From: Acidobacteriota bacterium
GTDB taxonomy: Bacteria > Acidobacteriota > Vicinamibacteria > Vicinamibacterales > UBA2999
DNA length: 13,254 nucleotides
Reading direction: 5' to 3'
Assembly: GCA_947465645.1 (NCBI GenBank)
Contig: CANIBQ010000117.1
Location: 1-13,254, forward strand
A program made the position numbers and the translations under genes. Below, piece by piece: positions 1 to 5,673 of the stretch (position 1 is its first letter; the number at the start of each line of letters is the position of its first letter). The notes under the pieces are model-generated. The model saw only the letters and a program-made list of their open reading frames with translations. It did not search any database and was not told where the DNA came from.

Positions 1-1
1 C

Positions 2-871
2 CGCGAGACGGAGGTGTCGCTGAAGAACTTCCAGGACATCCGCGACATGAAGAAGGAGCCGCGCCCGGACAACCCGGTGCCGCTGCCAGAGCTGCAACGC
101 CTTGCCTTCGACCACGTCAGCTTCCAGCACCAGTCGGCTTCGTCTCCGGCACTCACCGACATCTCGTTTGACGTGCAGCGAGGCGAGACGATCGCCTTCG
201 TCGGCCCCTCCGGGGCGGGTAAGACGACCTTGGTCAAGCTCCTGGTGGGGCTCTACCGGCCGTCCCTCGACTCCGCTCGGGACAAGCAGGGAGACATCCT
301 CTACAACGGGCACTCGTCCTCGGACATCGACCTGAACCAGCTGCGCGAGCGGATCGGCTTCGGCACGCAGGACACACAGCTCTTCTCAGGCACGATCCGC
401 GAGAACCTGCTATTTGTGAACCCGACGGCGACGGATGCGGAGTGCCTCGACGTCCTGCGCAAGGCGGCGTGCGACAGCCTCCTGGCGCGCGCGTCGAAGG
501 GGCTGGATACGGTGATCGGCGAAGGCGGCGTCAAGGTGTCGGGCGGCGAGAAACAACGCCTGTCGATCGCCCGGGCGCTGCTGCGCCGGCCGCACCTGCT
601 GGTGTTCGACGAAGCGACATCCTCCCTCGACTCCCTGACGGAAGAAGAGATCGGCGCGACGATCCGCGACGTGGGGAACAGCCGCGACATCATGACGATC
701 CTGATCGCGCACCGCCTGTCGACGATCATGCACGCGGGACGGATCTATGTGCTGGAGCAGGGGAGCGTCACGGAATCAGGCACGCACGCAGAGCTGCTGG
801 TGCAGAAGGGGCTGTACTACGCGATGTGGCGGCAGCAGATCGGCGAGAAACGCGCAGTGGCGGTGGCGTAG
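2..871 (+). CDS. ABC exporter, C-terminal ATP-binding domain (5' partial)
   Basis: The reading frame is open from the first bases of the window, so the gene begins upstream; the GTG at 14 is merely internal. What is visible is the nucleotide-binding domain of a type I (exporter-type) ABC transporter. Counting from position 14: Walker A GPSGAGKTT (64-72), Q-loop in GFGTQDTQLF (116-125), signature VSGGE (175-179), Walker B LLVFDE (195-200), D-loop SSLD (203-206) and H-loop His233 in IAHRLST. The segment before it (QDIRDMKKEP) resembles the linker that joins a membrane domain to the ATPase in fused half-transporters, so a six-helix membrane domain probably lies upstream. The ATPase powers transport across the inner membrane; the substrate cannot be read from this part. 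The TAG stop is formed by the GTAG head of a palindromic repeat (868-890). Confidence 0.93.
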   Translation, partial: RETEVSLKNFQDIRDMKKEPRPDNPVPLPELQRLAFDHVSFQHQSASSPALTDISFDVQRGETIAFVGPSGAGKTTLVKLLVGLYRPSLDSARDKQGDILYNGHSSSDIDLNQLRERIGFGTQDTQLFSGTIRENLLFVNPTATDAECLDVLRKAACDSLLARASKGLDTVIGEGGVKVSGGEKQRLSIARALLRRPHLLVFDEATSSLDSLTEEEIGATIRDVGNSRDIMTILIAHRLSTIMHAGRIYVLEQGSVTESGTHAELLVQKGLYYAMWRQQIGEKRAVAVA

Positions 872-890
872 GTCCGGCTGAAGCCGGACC
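868..890 (+). repeat. REP-like palindrome, family B, overlapping the ABC gene stop codon
   Basis: A GTAG head (868-871) is followed by inverted arms GTCCGGC and GCCGGAC around a TGAA loop. The TAG of the head is the stop codon of the preceding ATPase gene. The architecture matches REP elements (GTAG plus imperfect palindrome) known from enterobacteria, pseudomonads and Stenotrophomonas. Further short repeats of the CTCCCTCGT type follow up to about 920. Confidence 0.75.
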
Positions 891-905
891 CCACGCACGA
901 GGGAG

Positions 906-1265
906 CTACGGACGAGGGAGGCGCGACAGGATGATGTCGAGAGTCGCGTCGATCTTCGCGAACTTCTCGTCGATCCTGTCGAACTTCTGGTCGATCTTGT
1001 CGAATCGCTCGTCGACCTGATCAAAGCGCTTGAGGGTCTCGTCGTGGAAGTCGAGGGCCTGCTTGATGGCCAGCTGGTGCATCTGGCCGATCTCGTCGCG
1101 GATCGCAAAATGTGCGACGTCGTTTTCGCCACGAAATTGCGAGAACTCCATCCTGAGGCCGCTGACGTTCTCCGTCAGGGCCGCCAGTTTCGCCGGTAGC
1201 GTTTGAAGCCCTTCCACCTTTTGCTCCAGAATCTCAACGCGATCGGTCAGCGATCGTCCGGCCAT
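906..1265 (-). CDS. small coiled-coil protein with four perfect heptads
   Basis: A 119-residue protein with no signal peptide or membrane segment. The start is the ATG at 1265 because an AGGAGG sits 8 nt upstream; a longer reading to 1334 has no such site. Residues 4-45 look like a first helical segment (DRVEILEQKVEGLQ). Residues 80-107 are four consecutive heptads of the form [RK]F[DA]x[VI]D[EQA], a clear coiled coil with Phe and Val/Ile at the core positions. The heptads are also 21-bp imperfect repeats at the DNA level (945-1028). It probably oligomerises and may act as a tether or stalk, but no enzymatic motif is present and I do not assign a function. Its 3' end faces the end of the ABC gene, 34 bp away. 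The stop lies among repeat remnants. Confidence 0.8.
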   Translation of the reverse strand: MAGRSLTDRVEILEQKVEGLQTLPAKLAALTENVSGLRMEFSQFRGENDVAHFAIRDEIGQMHQLAIKQALDFHDETLKRFDQVDERFDKIDQKFDRIDEKFAKIDATLDIILSRLPRP

Positions 1266-1273
1266 CGCCACAT

Positions 1274-1279
1274 CCTCCT
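1274..1279 (-). promoter_or_regulatory. Shine-Dalgarno site fixing the coiled-coil gene start
   Basis: On the minus strand AGGAGG lies 8 nt before the ATG at 1265. It decides the start against the longer upstream reading. Confidence 0.8.
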
Positions 1280-1330
1280 GCCCGCGGGCGGGCTGAAGGA
1301 TGCGACGACGATACCATCGTCCGAGGAGAC

Positions 1331-1381
1331 GCAAAGCTAAAGCTTTGCGCCACGGGAAGCAGGCAAAGCTGAAGCTTTGCC
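1331..1381. repeat. pair of family C palindromes
   Basis: Two near-identical palindromes lie at 1331-1348 and 1362-1381. Each has arms (G)GCAAAGCT and AGCTTTGC(C) around a two-base centre (AA or GA), and they are separated by 13 nt in the same orientation. They fill the gap between the start of the coiled-coil gene and the stop of the hydrolase gene. The same family recurs at 12368-12442. Confidence 0.85.
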
Positions 1382-1398
1382 CCCCACGAAATAGACGG

Positions 1399-2892
1399 CT
1401 AGTTCGTGGCGACGGCGGCGGCGGTGACGTCCTTGGCCAGCTGGGCGAAGGGTGCGGGCATGCCGTGCAGCGGGACGATCCGGTCGACGCGGAGCTTGCG
1501 GGCCTGCACGTCGGTCAGAAACTGGCCGGCAAACGTCTGGGCGGCGGCGCCGGGTGTGTAGACGTCGACCTCCACGAGGATCCGCTCCCTCGGGAAGTAC
1601 GCCATCAGCATGGTCGCGGAGTGCGCGCCGGTGACGGGGTAGAGGTTTACGGTCATCCGGCCGTCGGTCACGGTCTTCTCGCCGCTGACATTATCAAAAG
1701 CGATCGGCTTCGGGTTCTTCTGCAGCGCGTCGGGGACGATGGTGTGCGGGCGCGAGGCGATCTCCTCGAAGAACACCCGGTTGCCGCCGTGCGTGATGAC
1801 CGTCAACCCCTCGGCCACCGCGGCGCGGACGCCGCCGGAGTGGTCGAAGTGGTGGTGGGTGTTCACCAGTTGCGTCAGGGGCTTGCCGGGGACGGTCTCA
1901 CGCGCCTTGGCGATCGCGGCGAGCGTGCGGGCTTCGTTCTGCGGCGCTTCGATCAGCATGAGGTGATCGGCAAACTCGACGAGCACGCTGTGGTGCGAGC
2001 CGCCACCGATCAGCCAGATGCCGGGGGCAAGCACCTCGGAGGTCGCCATCACCGGCGGCGGGCCGGCCGGCGCGGGCGCGGCGACCGCGGCCGGCGGTGC
2101 GGCGAGGTCGGCGGCGGCAGTGCCGCCTCCGACCTCGGCAGTATTCTGGCTGGTGATGCGGTAGTCGGCGGTGGTGAAATCATCGGTCTTCACGGTCAGC
2201 TGCGTCGGCAGCTGAAGGTCGCCCACGGCCTGGTAACCACCAAACGTCGTCGAGATCATCACGTCGCCAAGGTTGACGTTGTCAGCCTTGTGCACGACAC
2301 GGCTCGGGAGCTTGGTGGTCGCGTCGATGGCCAGGGTAAACGCCTGGCCTGCGAGGTTGACGTCGACCAGCGACTGGCCGCCTTCGGTCCGCAGGTTCGT
2401 CAGCGAGGCGCCCTCGGTGAGCGCCGCGCGTACTGCGGTGACGGGGTGGTGCAGGATCTCAAGCCGGCGATCGGCCAGCGCCGTGCCGCCGGCGCGGGTG
2501 GCGGTGCCGTTGGCCGCGACGTTGTAGGCGACGTCGCCGGCGAGACCGTTGATCTGCGTTTGCGGCGCCGGGCCCTGGAAGAACTGGAAGTTGGGCGTAC
2601 GCGTCAGCTCGGTGCGCGCGCGGCCACCGGGGACGTCGATGGTGCGGGTGTACTGGCTGACGGTAAACGTCTGGCCGCTGGCGCCGGGCACGATGTCCTG
2701 GCCGAGGTTGTACTGCGTGCCCTCGCCCTCAAGCACCAGCGTCGTCACCGCGAGGACGCGATCGCGGCCGCCAAGGGCGGTGGCGGCGTCGTTGACGATC
2801 TGCTGTTCGGGGGTCGGTCGCGAGCAGGCGGCACTGGCGGCAGCGACGGCGGCTGTCATGACCAGCACGGCGACGAATCTGGATCGAGTCAT
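1399..2892 (-). CDS. metallo-beta-lactamase-fold hydrolase, probable lipoprotein
   Basis: A 497-residue protein with an ATG start at 2892 supported by GGAG about 6 nt upstream. The N-terminus is a secretion signal with a lipobox-like SAAC, Cys23 being the likely lipidated residue. Residues 30-250 form an Ala/Thr/Val-rich, probably beta-structured domain I cannot name, followed by a Pro/Ala linker (262-280). The metallo-beta-lactamase fold follows: HHHFDH (346-351, the HxHxDH motif), His424 in TGAHS, Asp443 in VEVDVYTP and His476 in PLHG. The full set of predicted zinc ligands is present, so it is likely an active metallohydrolase in the periplasm or on the outer membrane. The family covers many substrates (lactams, thioesters, phosphoesters and others), so none is assigned. 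The neighbours give no pathway context. Confidence 0.88.
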   Translation of the reverse strand: MTRSRFVAVLVMTAAVAAASAACSRPTPEQQIVNDAATALGGRDRVLAVTTLVLEGEGTQYNLGQDIVPGASGQTFTVSQYTRTIDVPGGRARTELTRTPNFQFFQGPAPQTQINGLAGDVAYNVAANGTATRAGGTALADRRLEILHHPVTAVRAALTEGASLTNLRTEGGQSLVDVNLAGQAFTLAIDATTKLPSRVVHKADNVNLGDVMISTTFGGYQAVGDLQLPTQLTVKTDDFTTADYRITSQNTAEVGGGTAAADLAAPPAAVAAPAPAGPPPVMATSEVLAPGIWLIGGGSHHSVLVEFADHLMLIEAPQNEARTLAAIAKARETVPGKPLTQLVNTHHHFDHSGGVRAAVAEGLTVITHGGNRVFFEEIASRPHTIVPDALQKNPKPIAFDNVSGEKTVTDGRMTVNLYPVTGAHSATMLMAYFPRERILVEVDVYTPGAAAQTFAGQFLTDVQARKLRVDRIVPLHGMPAPFAQLAKDVTAAAVATN

Positions 2893-2933
2893 GGATGGCT
2901 CCTGGTTAGGCGGACGCCGACATGTTAGTCGAA

Positions 2934-2991
2934 GGCGGGCCTGACAAGGCCCGCCCTACGTCTTCTGGGCCCTACGTCTTCTGGGCCTGGG
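2934..2991 (-). repeat. family A REP-like palindrome with a 16-nt head array
   Basis: Arms GGCGGGCC and GGCCCGCC around TGACAA (2934-2955) are followed by CTAC, which is a GTAG head on the minus strand (2956-2959). Upstream on that strand a second GTAG (2972-2975) and the segment GGCCCAGAAGAC repeat with a 16-nt period. The array lies just upstream of the hydrolase start. The remaining gap (2992-3077) holds nothing I recognise. Confidence 0.8.
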
Positions 2992-3077
2992 CGAGGAATC
3001 CACGACTCAGCGACCGTTGTCTGTCAGTGTTTCTACTGATGATCGGACCAGGTGTTTCCACCCGGCGCGAAAATGTT

Positions 3078-3653
3078 CTAACGAACTGTGCTCTTTGCGA
3101 CCAGATCGTCGACGGCGATTCGGACCCGATCGAGGACGCCGCGCACGGTGGGGCCGAATTTCGAGAAGGCCCCGTTGGTGGCGGCCTGGCGGGCGGGGTC
3201 GCCGCTGGCCAGAAACTGGTTCATGGCGGCGGCGCTCTGGCCGAAGTCGCTGGTGAAACCGTCGGCCATGGTGATGGCGACGGCCAGCTCGGCCCGCAGG
3301 ATGCCGGCGGCGAAGGCGGCAGCGGCATCCGGTGCGGCGCGCTCGACGGCGCCGGCGACGCAGAGATCGAGGCGCTCGGCGACATCGAGCGCCTGCTGCT
3401 GATCGTTGATGGTGCCGGACGCGAGCATCCCGGCGACGACGTTCTGCCGCTCAGGGGTGGACCCTTTGACCGTTTCCCCCGCCACGAGGTGAAGGCTTTT
3501 GGTCGCAACGTCGACAAGTTCGACCAGGGCAAACGCCTCGCCGTAGCAGGTGAGGACCCGCCCATGAGGCGTCGCGCCGTCACGTTCCAGGGCGGGCGTT
3601 TGCGCGAACGCGAGCGTGGGAAGGCAGACGAGCGCGAGCGCGAGGAGCTTCAT
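3078..3653 (-). CDS. secreted protein of unknown function
   Basis: Starting from the ATG at 3653 the product has 191 residues; a TTG start at 3674 would add seven residues before the signal peptide and is less likely. Residues 1-17 are a standard signal peptide (MKLLALALVCLPTLAFA) with a predicted AFA|Q cleavage. The mature part is about 174 residues, largely alanine-rich predicted helix (86-130, 140-185). It has two cysteines (Cys36, Cys98) that could form a disulphide in the periplasm. I recognise no family or catalytic motif. It is transcribed divergently from acylphosphatase, with only 33 bp between the start codons, and runs toward the hydrolase gene in the same direction, 185 bp apart. 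No Shine-Dalgarno site is evident. Confidence 0.75.
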   Translation of the reverse strand: MKLLALALVCLPTLAFAQTPALERDGATPHGRVLTCYGEAFALVELVDVATKSLHLVAGETVKGSTPERQNVVAGMLASGTINDQQQALDVAERLDLCVAGAVERAAPDAAAAFAAGILRAELAVAITMADGFTSDFGQSAAAMNQFLASGDPARQAATNGAFSKFGPTVRGVLDRVRIAVDDLVAKSTVR

Positions 3654-3669
3654 GGGCTGGAGGGTAGCG

Positions 3670-3675
3670 TACAAT
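3670..3675 (+). promoter_or_regulatory. candidate -10 box for acylphosphatase
   Basis: TACAAT lies 11 nt before the acyP ATG, so a transcript starting about 7 nt after the box would have only about 5 nt of leader. No clear -35 box is seen. On the opposite strand TACGCT (3666-3671) could serve the divergent secreted-protein gene. Confidence 0.4.
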
Positions 3676-3686
3676 CACCCCTTCCC

Positions 3687-3962
3687 ATGCCCGTGGCGCG
3701 GCGGTTCGTGATCGGCGGACGTGTGCAGGGGGTCGGCTTCCGGTGGTTCGTCCACGCGGCGGCGGCGCGCGAGGGGGTCAGCGGCTACGTGCGAAACCTC
3801 CACGACGGCACCGTCGAGGCGTTTGTCGAGGGCGAGAACGAGGCGGTCGCCCGGGTCGAGCGCGCCGTCCGCAGCGGCCCGCCCGGCGCGCGCGTCAAGA
3901 CGGTGAACGTGATCGAAGAAGACGCCGCCGGGGCGTACAAGACATTTACGATTGAGGGATAA
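3687..3962 (+). CDS. acyP: acylphosphatase
   Basis: A 91-residue protein, the normal size for acylphosphatase, which hydrolyses the carboxyl-phosphate bond of small acyl phosphates such as acetyl phosphate in the cytoplasm. The two family signatures are intact: GRVQGVGFRWFV (11-22), with the phosphate-binding catalytic Arg19, and GYVRNLHDGTVE (33-44), with the catalytic Asn37. The start is the ATG at 3687. The frame stays open for a long way upstream, but that part has no matching homology and overlaps the divergent gene, so it is not coding. There is no Shine-Dalgarno site; a -10-like box sits 11 nt upstream. The TAA stop overlaps the left end of a family D repeat. Confidence 0.95.
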   Translation: MPVARRFVIGGRVQGVGFRWFVHAAAAREGVSGYVRNLHDGTVEAFVEGENEAVARVERAVRSGPPGARVKTVNVIEEDAAGAYKTFTIEG

Positions 3963-4073
3963 CCACGAAGGGGTTTGACGACAAAGGGGTTTGACCACAA
4001 AGGGCACAAAGATCACAAAGAGGATCTGCCTGGGTGACCTTCGTGATCTTTGTGGTTGGAAGACTTCGTGGTT
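3961..4073. repeat. family D dispersed element (AACCACGAAG...CTTCGTGGTT)
   Basis: The 113-bp stretch between acyP and apt is bounded by perfect 10-bp terminal inverted repeats, AACCACGAAG (3961-3970) and CTTCGTGGTT (4064-4073). Inside are direct repeats of the type ACAAAGGGGTTTGAC and an inner inverted pair around GATCACAAAG and CTTCGTGATC. A second copy with the same ends lies at 9972-10055. This repeat type often gives spurious ORFs reading NHKDHEGH-like peptides. Confidence 0.8.
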
Positions 4074-4084
4074 GATAGGGACTG

Positions 4085-4597
4085 ATGGATCTGAAGCAGC
4101 ACATTCGGCACGTACCGGACTTCCCGAAGGCGGGGATCCTGTTTTATGACATCACGACGCTCCTGCGCGACCCGGCGGGGTTCAGGATGACGATCGACCT
4201 TCTGGCCACCCCGTACGAGGGGCAGGGGATCGATGCGGTGATTGGCATCGAGAGCCGCGGGTTTATCCTCGGGGCGGCGGTGGCCGAGCGCATCGGCGCG
4301 GGGTTCATCCCGATCCGCAAGCCCGGCAAGCTTCCGGCGAAGGTGCTCAAAGAGAGCTACGCCCTGGAATACGGCACGGACGCCCTCGAGATCCACGCGG
4401 ACGCGGTCGAACCGGCCCAGCGCGTACTCATCGTCGACGACGTGCTCGCCACGGGCGGGACGGCGGCAGCGGCGGTGAAGCTGGTACGGACGCTTGGCGG
4501 CGAGCTGCATGGGCTGGCGTTCCTGATTGAGCTCCTCGGATTGCAGGGGGCGGCGAAGCTGCCTGGTGAGAAAGTGTTTTCGGTCCTGCAGTATTAG
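4085..4597 (+). CDS. apt: adenine phosphoribosyltransferase
   Basis: A 170-residue enzyme that converts adenine and PRPP to AMP in the purine salvage pathway; the length is typical. The visible hallmarks are [13 protein letters not shown] near the N-terminus (12-24), the active-site segment ESRGF (56-60), the loop KPGKLP (79-84) and the PRPP-binding motif [13 protein letters not shown] (114-126). The ATG at 4085 gives the usual N-terminus, and only a weak AGGG precedes it. The gene starts 11 nt after the right end of a family D element. Its TAG stop touches the left arm of a family A palindrome. It is cytoplasmic, and nothing nearby suggests a purine operon. Confidence 0.97.
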   Translation: MDLKQHIRHVPDFPKAGILFYDITTLLRDPAGFRMTIDLLATPYEGQGIDAVIGIESRGFILGAAVAERIGAGFIPIRKPGKLPAKVLKESYALEYGTDALEIHADAVEPAQRVLIVDDVLATGGTAAAAVKLVRTLGGELHGLAFLIELLGLQGAAKLPGEKVFSVLQY

Positions 4598-4622
4598 GCG
4601 GACCTGACAAGGTCCGCCCTAC
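4597..4622 (-). repeat. family A REP-like palindrome at the apt stop codon
   Basis: Arms GGCGGACC and GGTCCGCC around TGACAA, followed by CTAC (a GTAG head on the minus strand). The first G of the left arm is the last base of the apt stop codon. Confidence 0.85.
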
Positions 4623-4640
4623 GTACGTCCGGGCCGGTGC

Positions 4641-4706
4641 GTCGGGGCCGGCTTCCGTTACGTAGGGGCCAGCTTCCGTTACGTAGGGGCCGGCTTCAGC
4701 CGGCCC
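4641..4706 (+). repeat. family B head array: two 21-nt units plus one complete palindrome
   Basis: Two 21-nt units (4641-4661, 4662-4682) each consist of GTCG or GTAG, an arm GGGGCCGGC or GGGGCCAGC (starting at the last base of the head), and TTCCGTTAC. They end in a complete element at 4683-4706: GTAG, GGGCCGGC, TTCA, GCCGGCCC. The array sits directly upstream of the tRNA promoter region. Confidence 0.85.
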
Positions 4707-4709
4707 GGG

Positions 4710-4715
4710 TAAAAT
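4710..4715 (+). promoter_or_regulatory. candidate -10 box for tRNA-Arg
   Basis: TAAAAT ends 10 nt before the first base of the tRNA, which would give a leader of about 4 nt. The -35 region would fall inside the family B palindrome and shows no consensus. Confidence 0.45.
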
Positions 4716-4725
4716 GAGGGGCCGG

Positions 4726-4802
<77 letters not shown>

Positions 4803-4858
4803 CTTCCAGGTAGGAGGTGGGAGGTTAGAAGCGGTTCGAGGTTAGACGTTAAACGCTT
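4803..4858 (+). other. short repeat-bearing gap after the tRNA
   Basis: The 56 bp between the tRNA and the TPR gene contain direct copies of GAGGTTAGA (around 4820 and 4839), resembling the degenerate GAGGTTAG repeats of repeat-rich genomes. No promoter or strong ribosome binding site is evident. Confidence 0.4.
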
Positions 4859-5605
4859 ATGAAGACTAAAGAGCGGCATCATCTGAAAGAGAACGAGCTG
4901 GCGCACACGCTGGCCAGTGCGCGCGAGTTTGTGGAGTCGCGCGGGAAGCAGGTTGGCGGCGCGATTGGCATCGTGGTGCTGATTGTCGCGGTGGTCGCGG
5001 GGGTGCTCGTCTTCCGCAACCGCGCGGACACGCGTGGAGAGGAGCAGCTGGCCGAGGCGCTGGTCGCGCTCAACGCGCAGGTGGTCCCGGCGTCGGCGGC
5101 GGCCGGTGAACTGCCGGCGGCGGCGCAGATCGGTGCGACGGGGTCGTTCCAGACGGAAGAGGCCAAGCTGGCGGTGGCGTTGCCGAAGCTGAAGATGGCG
5201 GCGGACGCGTTCCCCGACACCTCCGCGGGCATCCAGGCGCGCTACCACTACGCGGCGACGCTGGCTGCGCTCGGCCGCCACGCCGACGCGGTGAAAGAGT
5301 TTGACGATGTGACGCGGCGGGCGGGGGCGGACACGCTCTACGGCCGCATGGCGTCACTCGGCAAGGCCGACACGCAGAGCAAGGCGGGGCAGATCGACGG
5401 CGCGATCGCGTCGTGGAAGGCGCTGGCCGACAAGAAGGATCCAAATCTGCCGGAAGACGCGATCCTGATGGAGCTGGGCAAGGCCTACCAGACGAAGGGC
5501 AGCCGCGAGGACGCGCGCAAGACCTTCACGCAGCTGGTCGACCAGTTCCCGACGTCGCCGTATGCCGCGGAAGCGAGAGCCGAGCTCGACACGCTGAAGG
5601 GGTAG
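4859..5605 (+). CDS. membrane-anchored TPR protein, YfgM-like
   Basis: A 248-residue protein with a short charged cytoplasmic N-terminus containing KENELAHTLASAREFVESR. One membrane helix follows (about 34-52, GGAIGIVVLIVAVVAGVLV). The rest is helical, exposed outside the inner membrane, with degenerate tetratricopeptide repeats at about 124-155, 159-192 and 200-237 (for example AILMELGKAYQTKGSREDA). The order N-terminal helix, single anchor, TPR tail resembles the YfgM family, an ancillary subunit of the SecYEG translocon linked to periplasmic chaperones; that assignment is inferred from architecture. The start is the ATG at 4859, with no strong Shine-Dalgarno site. The TAG stop overlaps a family A palindrome, and the gene converges on the solute-binding protein gene. 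Confidence 0.85.
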   Translation: MKTKERHHLKENELAHTLASAREFVESRGKQVGGAIGIVVLIVAVVAGVLVFRNRADTRGEEQLAEALVALNAQVVPASAAAGELPAAAQIGATGSFQTEEAKLAVALPKLKMAADAFPDTSAGIQARYHYAATLAALGRHADAVKEFDDVTRRAGADTLYGRMASLGKADTQSKAGQIDGAIASWKALADKKDPNLPEDAILMELGKAYQTKGSREDARKTFTQLVDQFPTSPYAAEARAELDTLKG

Positions 5606-5673
5606 GCGGGCCTGACAAGGCCCGCCCTACGAGCGCAGGAGTAGGCTGTAGCGCGGACCTTGTCAGGTCCGCG
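5605..5673. repeat. inverted pair of family A REP-like elements between convergent genes
   Basis: The first element (5605-5630) has arms GGCGGGCC and GGCCCGCC around TGACAA, with its GTAG head on the minus strand. The second (5648-5673) has a GTAG head on the plus strand, arms CGCGGACC and GGTCCGCG, and a TTGTCA loop. An extra GTAGG at 5641 precedes it. The heads face each other, and the elements fill the whole gap between the two convergent stop codons, which they touch. Confidence 0.85.

Noticed and set aside
1300..2928. Long plus-strand open frame (542 codons)
   Set aside because: It is antisense to the hydrolase, whose signal peptide and zinc motifs are clear. The plus-strand product is a low-complexity Arg/Gly/Val-rich sequence, typical of GC-rich shadow frames.
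2922..3686. Possible long N-terminal extension of acylphosphatase
   Set aside because: The frame is open, but it overlaps the divergent signal-peptide gene and a repeat. Acylphosphatase is a standalone protein of about 90 residues and starts naturally at 3687.
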